Shown here one piece after another: positions 36,164-48,260 of a DNA stretch of 64,000 nucleotides; position 1 is the stretch's first letter; every line of letters begins with the position of its first letter. Source of the stretch: Saururus chinensis (Eukaryota > Streptophyta > Magnoliopsida > Piperales > Saururaceae); NCBI GenBank assembly GCA_035235625.1, contig CP141140.1:14032685-14096684 (forward strand), in the 5' to 3' direction. Both the position numbers and the translations under genes were made by a program. The notes under the pieces are model-generated. The model was not told the origin of the DNA. It saw nothing but the letters and a program-made list of their open reading frames with translations, and did no database searches.

Positions 36164-37236
36164 TATCGTGTGTCCTTTATTTAAAATAAAACAAGCAATA
36201 TCAAATAATATTATTAATTGACTAAAATATTAATATAAAAATAAAATAAAGATATTAGTGTGAGATAGAAAGTGTATTTTTTTTATATTAATTTATTTTA
36301 AAAGATAAATAGAGTTATTGATGTAATAACATAGAGAATATGAGTTACTTTTACTTGCACAATATGTGTAAATACACGTGCATTTTGACTTGTAAAATAA
36401 AATTTATTTACATGTACATAATGAATATATGCAATTGTGTACAATTACTAAAACAACATTTATTTTTTGGCAAGAAATTTAATATGTTAATGTGTTCTCA
36501 TATTTTGTATGGACAAGAACCTTTTAGTAGACATCATGCAGACGCCCATCTCTCTTTATTTTAGAGTAATGCTTCCGCCAATCCATTTTTAAGAGATTCA
36601 TTAAAAAAAAATGTGCCCAGTATTAATAATCCTATATCACGTTTTCTTTTGTAAAAATATTATTTTTTAAATTAATTAATTTTTTAAATATATATTTTAA
36701 AATTAGATTATGAATATGGGTTATAATAAGTAATAAGTAGGATTAAAAATGGTCCCCTATGTGGGACTCGGTCGAAGCAATTTTTTATATAAAAGATTAT
36801 TTTATATTTTTTATTAAAATATTATTTTTATATAAAAATTTATAATCTTTGAGTGAGTCCCACTTATTGATCTAAAAGACTTAAAATCAAATACCTTTAG
36901 CCTTTATGTGGGGTCCTTCACAACTTACCATTTTAACTTACAAATTTAGAGTCTTATAAATTTCTTTAAAATATATAACTTTCTTTTTTTAACTTTCTTT
37001 TTTTGCTTATATAAGATTATAGAATGAAAATATTTTTTTTATACTTAAGGACGAGTCAAATGGGCCTATGGGCTTGTCGCCCCCAGCCTTGACAAACCCT
37101 ATTTAAGATATATCTAAAAATTTTAGGCCAAACTTTAAAATTAGATTAAATGTTTATGTCTATTTATATAGGCATGTTCTCTTGTATGATGCATGCGCCG
37201 AGGCCCTAAGGGTCATCTGATTTAGATTTGACAATA
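36164..37236. other. AT-rich intergenic sequence
   Basis: Very AT-rich with no gene. A MITE-like ATTAATTTATTTTAAAAGA segment lies at about 36285-36310. This stretch separates the two inverted LTR copies. Confidence 0.5.
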
Positions 37237-38206
37237 TTAAAGGCCTAGGGTCACGGAGGCGCTCGGGAAACGCCTACTGCGCAGCACTCGCAAGGCCAAA
37301 TAGCCAAGCGAGTAAGTCATTCTTCATCAAGGTCATGGCTTGTCACGACCCAGATTTTTAAAAGCATTTTTAAATATCACGAACGGTAAATAGCAAAACA
37401 AATCCTTCGATTAAATATGCAGATTATGATAACTGAGGTTCACAAATACGAATATCAAATCATATGATATTATTTAACGTTTGAAAATTCATAAAAACCA
37501 GCTCATTCATCTAAGTATAAGTCTGTCACCCGTCTAAAAATAAATAACAAGTTGACTCTCACGCGTAAGATACACTTACATACTGGAGTTGCAGAAATGT
37601 AGAAACCTCTTGTGCTCGCCTGCCTTGGTCTCACTTGTCATCGCCTAGAGAATCTACAACAAAGCAAACCAAACAACAACCACAACCACAATGGAGCATC
37701 TCCACCTTTAGGAGAAGAGATTCCAAAGGACAAAAGGTTTAATTAATATTTTTCGGATTGGGCCAACATCACCCGATGTTAGTTGCCTACGTACTCTTTA
37801 GACAACATCTCCCATGTTTCCAACAAGATCGGATCTAGACGTAGTTCTGCCTAGAAACTACTCTATCCTAAGAAGCATAGCATCACACATGCAATGCTTA
37901 GATATTTTCAACCTACATTTTAGTAAGTCCTTTAACTGTTCCACTTGTCTAATTAACAAGCAATATCAAACAATGTTATTAATTATCTCACATTCCTTAT
38001 TCGATAATTAATACTACAAAAATCTATAACTCAGAGATGACTCACCCCACGAGAAATCTCAAAAATAAAAGACTTCAACCTTGAAGTAGACTGCTTAACA
38101 GCAGCTTGACCCAAATCCCCATAGCTCTCAATAGCCTGCCACGAATCTGAAGAAGAGGATCCCAACTGTACTCATGGACACAGATTGGCGAGAAGCACAA
38201 GCCTAC

Positions 38207-39103
38207 TGTTAGCCCCTTAATTTGATGGATGCGGAAAGGGGGCGGCTACCCCCATACTTGGCAGTGGACAACCGAGTTTTGCTAGGCGACAGACAGCCTA
38301 GGCAGCCCCTTGGGCACGGATGGATGCTGGGACAGCGCGGGAGATGTTTCGGATGAGCTACTCGCCTTGCGGAGCAGGCTGGGTAGGAGTCCTTGCGCGG
38401 GCTGGACTCTAGCGGCGAAGCTGGGTGCTGCTGGGACTTAGGGGAGGACTCCTAAGGCAGATAGGATTCAGCGATGCTGGTTGGTTACACTCCTAGTTGG
38501 AGTAGGAGACCAGGCAGCAGACTCTTAGGACGGACAGGACTCGTACATACATGCTGGCTAGACTCCTAGGACGGATGGGAGTTGGTTGGCTGGTTCCCTC
38601 GGATAGGCTGACTCTTGGAGACAGCATGGAGAAGGACTTCTAGCAGAAGACGGACTTGCAAAGACCTCCTAAACTATGCTGGCCCGGAATGGCATTGGGG
38701 TGAGAGTTGGATAGGGTGAGGACACTTGTATTGGGAAGGTTTTGTACTTCTAGTTGCTATAGGACGGCCAGCCTATGGCTGAGTCTATATAAGGGAGAAG
38801 GTTGGGGCGGCCATGGCTGATTCAGAATCTATTTTTCTTGCACAGCGAACCATGGAGAAAGAAAGGAGAGTTCTCAGCCTTGGTGGTTCAGCCCTGCCCT
38901 CTCCCTACTTGTGTATTTCGACGGACTGATTTACATAGCTTGGGCAGAGACCCTTGCACCAAGTTGGTTGTGTTGCTTTGTGGTTGTTTTGCTTGTTTTC
39001 CCTTGCGCATACGAGTGGGAAGGGAAGAGAGTGGTTGCTGGTTGCACGGTGCAACTAGGCCATCACGAGTGCGGATGCTAGGCAAAGCTTCGTGCCCGTG
39101 ACA
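38207..39103 (+). repeat. Left LTR of the gag-only element
   Basis: 897 bp, TG...CA bounded. It contains a TCTATATAAGGGAG promoter-like motif at about 38783. Confidence 0.85.
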
Positions 39104-40779
39104 GTTGGTTCCATTGCCGGGATACTGAAGGAGGTGAAAGCTCTGTACGGTCTCTGCGAAGGAGTTGGCTGAAGGTGGCTGGATCGCTGGGATACCCGGG
39201 AGAGGCGGATTACTTGCGGGTTGTAGCTGGACGAATTAGAACTCCTTGCTGCGTGCAGACCATGCCTTGACGAGTTGCTGGAAACACAGGGAGCTTGATG
39301 GTAGGTTCGATGCTGACTCGTATGGCCGAGCTTGAGGCGAAGGTTGATGCGCTAACCACTGGTAATGGGGCATTTGCTGAGATCCAGAACTTGTCGCACA
39401 ACATCAACGAGCGTTTGGCCCTCTTTGATCAGTGAGTGTCCTTGCTTGAGGTCGCACCACACCTTGACGAGTCTCAGGACGAAGGCAGCATGGCTGAAGG
39501 GGCAGCCCGTCTCACCACATTAGCGGCTGATGTGGCTGCGACGATGGACTATCTCAAGCAGTGTGTGCAAGAGGTAAAGGAGGCAGTGGCAGCAAAGGTT
39601 AGTGAATTGGGGGATGAGGTGTTGTTGCTGAAGCGGGCAGTCCTCAACACTTCATCATGGGATGGGGGCGAGTCCTCATCTCAGCAGGTTGCGAAGAAGA
39701 CAAAGGTCCCTGAACCGAAGGCGTATGCTGGGACACGAGGCGCCAAGGAGATAGGGAACTTCCTTTAGGATATGGAAAGCTACTTCACGTTGGTCCATAC
39801 TCAAGGAGAGGAGAAGGTTACAGTGGCAGCGATGTACCTAGAGGGGGATACAAAGTTGTGGTGGCGAACACGGTTGCAGGATGATGCTGCTGTAGGTCGG
39901 CCAAAGATAGGGATTTGAGATATGTTTAAGAGGGAGTTGCAGTCTCAGTTCCTTCCCAAAAACATGTCCTGGATGGCTCGAGAGGCGCTGAGGAACCTGA
40001 GGCATATGGGGGCAGTTCGGGACTACGTTAAGGAGTTCCAGTCCCTGATCTTGGGTGTGACGAACATGACGGAGGATGATAAGCCGTTCTACTTCATGGC
40101 AGGTTTGCAGACTTGGGCTCATAATGAGCTGAGACGGAGGGAAGTGGAGGACCTTCCTACAACGATAGCAGCGGCTGATAGCTTGGCGGATTTCAAGCAA
40201 ACTCCCGCTGAGCCAGCGAAGAAGATTGGGGAGGCGAAGTCATCCAACAGGGAAGGCAAAACAAAGGGCAGTGAGCAGCCTGGCCGGCCTAACAGGGGTG
40301 GTGGCTGTTTTATATGCGATAGGCCGCACCGTGCCAAGGAGTGTCCAAAACGGGAAAGGCTGAATGCCTTGGTCGTTGAGGATGAGAAGGACGAATCTGA
40401 GCATGAGGAGGTAGCCCGGATGAGTCCCTTGCAGCGAATAGCATGTGTTCGGCTAATGGAGTCCCCGGGTGAGGGGGCAGCTTCGGGTCTTTGATGATTC
40501 ATAGGATAGAGGGGAGCGGACTCCCCATGCCTTGGCTGATCGAAGCAGCTAAGGGGCGGACTAATGTAGAGGTTCGCAGGATGGTGGGCAGCGGGTGTTG
40601 CTCAAACCTGGCCGAAGGATGACTTAGGCTGGGAGGGACTTGACTTGGCCGTGGTGTGATGGGAAGTGTTGGCTTCTTGCTGGCAGGTACAGTGAGGCGG
40701 ATGGCTGAAGAGCTTCAATCGGGGCACCTGGGAAGTTGGGGCTTCGACGAGGGCGTCGAAAAATCAAGTGCGGGAGGCC

Positions 40780-41655
40780 TGTTAGCCCCTTAACTTGATG
40801 GATGCGGAAAGGGGGCGGCTACCCCCATACTTGGCAGTGGACAACCGAGTTTTGCTAAGCGACGAACAGCCTAGGCAACCCCTTGGGCACGGATGGATGC
40901 TGGGACAACGCAGGAGATGTTTCGGATAAGCTACTCGCCTTGCGAAGCAGGCTGGGTAGGAGTCCTTACGTGGGCTGGACTCTAGCGGCGAAGATGGGCG
41001 CTGTTGGGACTTAGGGGAGGACTCCTAGGGCAGATAGGATTCAGCGATGCTGGTTGGCTGCACTCCTAGTTGGAGTAGGAGACCGGGCAGCAGACTCCTA
41101 GGACGGACATGACTCATACATACATACTGGCTAGACTCCTAGGACGGATGGGAGTTGGTTGGCTGGTTCCCTCGGATAGGCTGACTCTTGGAGACAGCAT
41201 GGAGAAGGACTTCTAGCAGAAGACGGACTCGCAAAGACCTCCTAAACTATGATGGCCCGGAATGGCATTGGGGTGAGAGTTGGATAGGGTGAGGACACTT
41301 GTATTAGGAAGGTTCAGTACTTCTAGTTGCTCTAGGACGGCCAGCCTATGGCTGAGTCTATATAAGGGAGAAGGTTGGGGCGGCCATGGCTGCACAACGA
41401 ACCAGGGAGAAAGAGAGGAGAGTTCTCAGCCTTGGTGGTTCAGCCCTGCCCTCTCCCTACTTGTGTATTTCGACGGACTGATTTACATAGCTTGGGCGGA
41501 GACCCTTGCACCAGGTTGGTTGTGTTGCTTTGTGGTTGTTTTGCTTGTTTTCCCTTGCGCATACGAGTGGGAAGGGAAGAGAGTGGCTGCTGGTTGCACG
41601 GTGCAGCCAAGCCATCACGAGTGCGAATGCTAGGCAAAGCTTCGCGTCCGTGACA
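40780..41655 (+). repeat. Right LTR of the gag-only element
   Basis: 876 bp, preceded by a purine-rich GCGGGAGG tract that fits a polypurine tract. It aligns end to end with the left LTR. Confidence 0.85.
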
Positions 41656-43739
41656 CCTTCCATGATGCTCATACAACTCCATTTTTCGTACGTACTAAAT
41701 AGTTATGGGAAAACCTATAGGAGACTGGCGGTAAAGACCCTATGGTCAATACCCAAACTGTCGTGGCGATGAAGAAGCATATCGCAATCTCCAGCATCCC
41801 AACTCTAGGAGGAAATGTCTTATAAGACATTACTAATGAATCCATAGAAGCCTCGGGTCTTTATGACCATTGACTCCCTCAAACATCTAAAACATAGACT
41901 AGATTATTTCCATCTAGTCAAGTATTCGCTAAACCATTTGGGTCCTCTTAACCTTCTGAATCGGCCTAATAAATAGCTCATCCACTGAGCTATGACTTCG
42001 AGAACATCCTGTAACCACCCTCGGTTCATTAACCAAGGTCAAATTCTATGTTAAGGTCCCATTCACTCTATGAATTGGTCCCAACCCTAAAGAGGGTATT
42101 TTAATCATTATCTGAGTTAGGTGTTCTCCCCACAAACTAACGACAACCAAAATCTCTTGATTAGTCTTTATTAACCTTAAGTTACTGATATAACTTAAAA
42201 CATCAATAATAAAAGCATACATCAACATAATCAACATAAATAATGTGCATTCACACTAATGCATAAATAATGAATAAGGGCCCGTTGCACTCATTTGTAG
42301 GGCTACGGCTCAGTGAGTTCAAGCCCGAGAGTATAAACAACTCTAGCGCATCCTGTGAGTTACATATATGACACTCTAGTCAATCGATGCACTCGGTTGC
42401 AGATACGAAAAATACGCTACTTTAAACCTGAGAATTAGGGTTCTACCCCTCATTTCTCATGACATTGCGACCTGGCAAGGTCTTCGTGTTACTTACTGGT
42501 CATGCTCCTTCCTTTTAAAGTCAGTTATAAGGTACCCTAACTCTTGATTCACTAGGTCATCTGTTTCATCATAAACAGAACATATTGCCCCTAAGGGCAT
42601 TAGGGTAATCTTACCACCTAAGGTATGGTACCCTCCATTGGGTCATTCTAGTCATTTTACTGCTCCTCTATTGATTTAACTCATTGACATCTCATAAGGC
42701 TCCACTCTCAGATCGACTCATGCTTCCATTCACATGAATGTGGGTGGGTCCACTCAAAAGGGTATTTCTGTCATTTGGTTTAAGGCCTTATGACATCTGA
42801 CAGGTCCAAAATTTAACTCAAGCATACTACTTGACTTCATGGACTGTGTAAATTTCCTTGCGTGTGACGGGGTCGTGAACCCCTTGAACCGACCGAGGTT
42901 GTCTTAACGGTTTATGATTAACCCTAGGGGCAAAATAGTCAAGTACCCACTCATTGGGATTTTTACTCATCAAAAGGTTTGTCTTATAATTAGGTTACCC
43001 ATTAAACTCTCACTGAGAATTTTCCCAATTTTTAGATCCACTCATATGACCCTGAACCAGAGCCTCGAACTCGGGTAAGTTAATATTGTACGATAATTAA
43101 CTAACAAGGGTAAAAAGGTCATTTTATAACATCTGAGATTTTTACCTAAGCCAAAAAAATTTCAGAATACTCCCACACCTCTCAAGGTGCAACAGTAATT
43201 TTTTAGGATTTTTCCCACACCTAAACCCTACTGAATCGGACCCTGTTCCATTCCCCTTGCTTCTTTTTTTAAAACAGACCCGGGCCGGGTGGGTTTGGGT
43301 CAACGACCCACAACGCGGGTCGTCTTCCCTACGTCTGACCAGAGGCAGAAATGCCTCTGGTGGTGCCGTCCCTGGCTGCCACATCAGGGCGGCGGTCTGG
43401 GCTCCACAAGATCGCTGCCAAGCGGCGATCCTATTCAGCCAAGGCCGGCTGCCTCTCCATGGTCGTCTAGCGGCTAGCAAAACATCCCCTTTTTGTTTTT
43501 AAAACAGTTGGAGACACTGCGACGGTAGGCCTCCACGCTGGCCGATGGGTCTGGCCTGATTGGATCACCGTCGTTCGGCAATTTCGGTAGCCCAGGTCCC
43601 TCCTCTGGCCGGCGGCGGCGCTGCACTGCCACATTGATTTCTTTTCTTTTTTGTTTCGGATCTGCCTAGACATAAAACGCCCATCCGCAGTTGATTTCTT
43701 CCGGCGGAGATCGCGGTTTTCTGGCCAGAAGTAGACCGG

Positions 43740-43835
43740 CCATCCAATGGCTGACCGGCGACCGTCCAGTGGCCAACCGTCGGCCGTCCAGTGGCTGACC
43801 GGCGGCTATCCAGTGGCTAACCGACAGCCGTCCAG
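43740..43835. repeat. 22-bp tandem repeat in LTR copy B
   Basis: About 4.4 units of a 22-bp GC-rich motif of the form CCGTCCAGTGGCTGACCGGC, with unit starts at 43740, 43762, 43784, 43806 and 43828. Confidence 0.85.
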
Positions 43836-45520
43836 ATGTCTAGTGCTTTTAAATAAAAATTTACACCGCAAAAATCACTCTAATTGCATAGATCTAATAA
43901 CACAATTTATATCTTAATTTTTCAATAACATTCATTAACTAAGACAACGATCTTACCTAGTTGCCAATTTACTGTCAATCCACCCCACCGGAGCCTCGCC
44001 GGAAAATTCCCTTGGCCACTCCTCCTCCTTCTCTCTCTCCTCCCCCCAAAAGCTCTTAATTAATTCTTTTATAGACATGGGATTAGGGCTCCTAATCCCA
44101 TGAGAAATTGGGCCCCAAAAACCTAATTTCGGAACAGTAAATAATCGGGCCCACAAAATAACTCAAACGGCCCAGTTGCACGTTTAAATCGGGTAAATGG
44201 GCCCTATACGATATATTCAACTTTGAATAGTCGTATCTTCCTCATCCGGACTCCGTCTATTCTTGGTGGCGTTTCGAAGCTCTTTCCGTCTATTTTCCAT
44301 ATATATATGATTTAGCAACCACTTCTAACTAATGATCAAGTTATTCCCACCAGAAGATCAAGAGGTCCTACACCCTAATTTCCCTATGTACGACTTCAGG
44401 AATTTAGAAAATTCCCGGACGTTATATGGCCTCGTGCCATTCGACCAAGCATCCACCCCGCAAAGCCAAGCAGCGAACTCATTCTAAGGCAGATGTGTGA
44501 ACGTACCAGGATATTTCAAAAGCGAGCTGGCCAGATGGGGGCACCTCCTTGCAATGTACAGATCAAAATTAGGCAACTCGGACATCTAAACATTTCATCT
44601 CAACCAAGTGCATGTAAGGGTCTTTGAATCCAACACGACCATAAGGCTGGACAGATGCCCGATAGGTCGGAGAGCCCCATCCCTGAGGGAACGGGGCCCC
44701 TGGCATGATAGCTAGCAACACAACAGGTCTTCGTTGCCATCCGAGATAGCTGGTTGCAAGGCTAGGCATCATACTAACAACTTTATCATTTCAGCTCATC
44801 ATGTCTCCCCTATATAGCATAAGAGATTTTCCTCATTTTGCTAGAGTGGCAGCTAAAGTGGTTGTACGGGCATGGTTCATCCAAACTTTGCAAAATGACC
44901 CGAAATCACTCTTAATGACTCTCTAATACTATTTAGGGGGTTAGGGACATTTTAAGAATCCAAATATGTGCTAGTTGGCCATGTGTTCCAAGTCCCAACA
45001 TAGCAAACTATGTGTGCGAATCGCTGTGTATATTCAGCGTAATGCTGTGCACATATGTTCTGCAATGTTCCTGGTCTTCCTCATAACACCTACATATATG
45101 ATGTACAATACTATAGGTAGTTCTTACAATGTATATATACCTAATATACAATACTTCCACACATGTGCACACCCGAGCACATGTCACAGATAATCCGCTT
45201 CGCTACCCCATGACACTAGGTTCATGGAATCACGCATAAGTTTTTTACCAAATTATAAATATGTGGCTTCCCTAACTCGGTTCCAAAATAAAGTATTAAT
45301 ATGAGGAGAAGAAGTAAAAAGTACTGTCGGTAAGAGGGCATTTAAGTAACCTTATCCATCTCGTATTGTCAATTTTAGGTACGATTCTAGTTTTTCTTCA
45401 TAATTGATGTACCCTTTTCCGAATTCTAAGTAGAAAGTAACACCTACTTCAATTCCCAATTTTCCATATGTCATTTATAGCACAGAAGTTCTCGTCTGAT
45501 CTTATCTTTCTTTCTTCTCA

Positions 45521-47979
45521 ATGGCGGTCCCTCTCATCCGGCTGCTCTCCTTTCTGAATTTTCTAGTTCTCCTGGCTGCTGTCTCAGATGCTGTCTCTGT
45601 TGCCACCCCTTGTGGTTTCCCAGCCATCTTCAACTTTGGGGACTCGAATTCCGACACAGGCGGCCTGTCGGCGGCTTTCGGCCCGGCTCCTCCACCCAAT
45701 GGAGAGTCTTTCTTCAACGGCCCTGCCGGAAGATACTCCGATGGCCGGCTCATTATTGACTTCATTGGTAACCTTATTTTTTCCCTGTTTATTCACGAAA
45801 CCTGGAACATCTCTGAAAAAGAAATTAATAAAAGATACAACTAATTTCGAGTTACTAATTTATATTACAGCAAACAACCTAGAGTTGCCTTATCTCAGTG
45901 CGTATCTCAACTCGGTGGGATCCAACTACACTCATGGTGCTAACTTTGCCACTGCCGGATCCACCATCCGAGAACCAAACGCAACTCTTTTTCAGAGGGG
46001 CGGCTTCAGTCCATTCTCCTTGGACGTGCAATCATGGCAGTACTCTCAGTTCAAGTCCAGATCCCAATTGGCCTACAACAAAGGTATGTAGCAGAAGCTG
46101 TTTTGGTGTATATATATAACCAACAACAACAAAAAAATGGTTTTGAGTGGCTGCATTGATGTGGTGATCATGATTGATGAAGCACAGGGGGTGTGTTTAA
46201 GGAGTTAATGCCGAAGCTGGAGTACTTCTCTAAGGCTCTCTACACTTTCGATATTGGCCAGAATGACTTGGTGTCAGGCTATTTCCGAGGCAAATCTCCG
46301 CAGGAAGTTGAATCTGATGTTCCTGACATCATCAACAAGTTTACAGCAGTCATTAAGGTAAAAATTAGAAGAAGAAAAAAACCATTTCAGCTAAAATTTC
46401 CGTTGTTTTGCTCAGTTTTTTGCCTCTGTTTTTTTCTCTTGTGTAAGTGATTAGCTCTAGTTTCAAATGGTTATTTACCGTAAATGGATTTTTACGTCGA
46501 ATGAAATGTCGATATAAGACAGTACTGTGTTGTTATTATTTTTTTAAGATTAGTTGCACTACAATATACAATAGTGTCGGCAATGTACTATTTAGTGTTT
46601 ATTAAAAACAAGAGTGCCGTTTATATGAGTCTGGGCTCATATATGCCTACGTGAGCCCAGGCTCTATGGGTAGTCGGATTTACATCCGATGGCCTATAAT
46701 ATTTATGAGCATTTAAATTTATAAATATTACATAGGTGTAATATGAGCCTAGGTTCATATAAAAAAAATAAGTTTAGTTTATACAAGTTTTAGGTCACAC
46801 GCAAGTGTACCTAGGCATTGTGTGTTATCAGATTTTAATCCAACGGTGTACAAGGGGCAGATTAATTTATGTTATTGTGTGCTATTGAATCTCAATCTTA
46901 CAGCTCATGACACCTAAACTCATACAGCCCGTGTGTGAGCCCAGGCTCATTCCACATGGTATTACCCTATTTCAGCACAAGCCATCGATCTTTTAAGGAA
47001 TGACGACAAATGTGATAACGTACATAAAACATAGTGTACGCCATGATTCCCACTCAGGCATAAAGCTCCAAGATCGACTGGCTTGTGCCAGGACTAAACA
47101 ATTTTTCCTGCCTAAGGCATGTTCTGGGGTAGCCTAAAATTAAATGAAATCTGATAGACATCTGATCTTGTTCTACAGATTTAGCAAATAAAACACCTCG
47201 ATTATGTCTCCCAAGTATAAAAAACACGGATTAAGATGCTTGGTATAGAGTCTATGACCTGCAGGGTGCAGCAGATGTATTAGGGCTGGGCTTACATAAA
47301 ATTTGGCCCATTGATGGCCCAAGTTCATTGATATAAATAAATGGTCAAACTGCAGAAAATATATGCGGAGGGTGGAAGATACTTCTGGATCCATAATACA
47401 GGCCCAGCGGGCTGCCTACCCTACGTTATGGACGGATTTTTCATCACTGCGGGCCAGGTGGACCGTTTCGGCTGCGCCAGCCCATTTAACCAAGTGGCCC
47501 AGTTCTTTAACAGGAAACTGAAGGAAGCCGTAGTTCAGCTGAGGAAGGATCTCCCACTCGCCTCCCTCACCTACGTTGACATCTATTCTGTCAAGCACTC
47601 TCTCATCACCAGAGCCAAGCATCATGGTCAGTTACCACTCTAATTACAATTTTCCCAGAAATAATTGTCCCTTAATTTAGTATTGTATGTGTAATTTCCC
47701 AATTAAATGATAGGTTTTGAGCATCCATTGATTGCTTGCTGTGGGCATGGAGGCAAATACAACTACAATCCGAAAGTGGGATGTGGAGGAAAAGTGAAGA
47801 TCCATGGGAAGGAAGTGCTGGTAGGAAAATCATGCAAAAATCCGTCAGTTCGAATTATCTGGGACGGAGTTCATTTCACTCAAGCGGCCAACCAGTGGGT
47901 GTTTGAGCAGATCGTCGACGGCCAACATTCTGATCCGCCATTGCCAATTCAAATGGCCTGTCATAAGAAGCTGCACTGA
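45521..47979 (+). CDS. GDSL esterase/lipase (SGNH hydrolase), five exons
   Basis: A secreted SGNH-fold esterase or lipase; substrate unknown. Exons 45521-45767, 45871-46083, 46188-46357, 47356-47626 and 47714-47979 all have GT..AG introns and join to 388 residues, a normal family length. A hydrophobic signal peptide is at residues about 4-26. Block I is [12 protein letters not shown] (catalytic Ser in GDSNSD, residues about 38-49). Block II glycine is in [13 protein letters not shown], block III is FDIGQND (oxyanion Asn), and block V is [11 protein letters not shown] with the Asp and His of the catalytic triad. [14 protein letters not shown] and [12 protein letters not shown] are typical of the plant clade. 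Every key residue is present and no break is seen. Intron 3 (998 bp) holds a MITE-like repeat. It is likely wall- or apoplast-targeted, judging from the signal peptide and family. Confidence 0.93.
46625..46950. mobile_element. MITE-like inverted-repeat element in GDSL intron 3
   Basis: ATGAGTCTGGGCTCA at 46625-46639 is mirrored by TGAGCCCAGGCTCAT at 46936-46950. Two more copies of the GAGCCYRGGYTC motif lie inside (about 46652 and 46745). There is no coding capacity. The superfamily is not identified. Confidence 0.5.
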
Positions 47980-48066
47980 ACTTTCTTCTAAATTTTGATA
48001 GAAAAGGTTAAAATGTTGGCGGCAGTGGCAGATCCTAAAGTTTCAATCAAGGTGTTCAAAAAATAG

Positions 48067-48260
48067 TACTCCCTCTCTCCTATTTTAATAGCTCTATCTC
48101 TGATTCGTATTGTTTTTATTAAGATTATAATCACATGCTTCTAACAATAAAGATAGGCCCACGCTATTTTCCATGAAGCAATTCAAAACATTGAAATAGC
48201 AATAGTGAAAGAGAAAATCACAAATGTGAATTTGAACTGAGAAGAAATATAGGGAGTGTA
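48067..48260. mobile_element. Stowaway-like MITE
   Basis: About 194 bp. It begins TACTCCCTCTCTCC and ends TATAGGGAGTGTA, so the terminal CTCCCT repeats are inverted and a TA lies at each end. It adjoins the receptor-kinase pseudogene and may have cut it. Confidence 0.72.

Larger units (their letters stand above)
38207..41655 (+). mobile_element. Gag-only LTR retrotransposon (TR-GAG-like), nested (fossil)
   Basis: 3449 bp. The LTRs are 38207-39103 and 40780-41655, both starting TGTTAGCCCCTTAA and ending GTGACA. They differ at about 40 positions by eye plus one 21-bp length difference, so about 4.6% divergence, mostly transitions. At 1.3e-8 substitutions per site per year (a rice rate) that is roughly 2 million years. 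Flanks CCTAC/CCTTC look like the target duplication. A primer-binding-site-like TTGGTTCCATTGCCGGG follows the left LTR. The interior (about 39300-40495) codes only for gag: a Retrotrans_gag-like region and a zinc knuckle (CFICDRPHRAKEC). No protease, RT, RNase H or integrase is present. The gag region is broken. This layout fits non-autonomous TR-GAG elements, which depend on enzymes from a relative. Confidence 0.82.
37341..44426 (-). mobile_element. Large solo LTR, copy B, carrying a nested element (fossil)
   Basis: On the minus strand it starts TATAACGTCC and ends GGGTCGTGACA. Near-matching 5-bp flanks (TGGCT at 37336-37340, TGGCC at 44427-44431) look like the target duplication in the LINE. 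Without the nested element at 38207-41655 it is about 3.6 kb, close to copy A. There is no internal region. Family: probably Ty3/Gypsy, judged from the termini and size only. Confidence 0.72.
37237..45090 (-). mobile_element. Second copy of the L1-type LINE, split by LTR copy B
   Basis: 37237-37340 and 44427-45090 together match 18605-19340 of the first LINE in order and orientation. Examples are GGCCAAATAGCCAAG at about 37293 and AGGCAACTCGGACATCT at about 44572. Only the region between the RNase H domain and the RT is present, so the copy is truncated at both ends, and no reading frame survives. The interruption at 37341-44426 is a later insertion. Confidence 0.75.
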
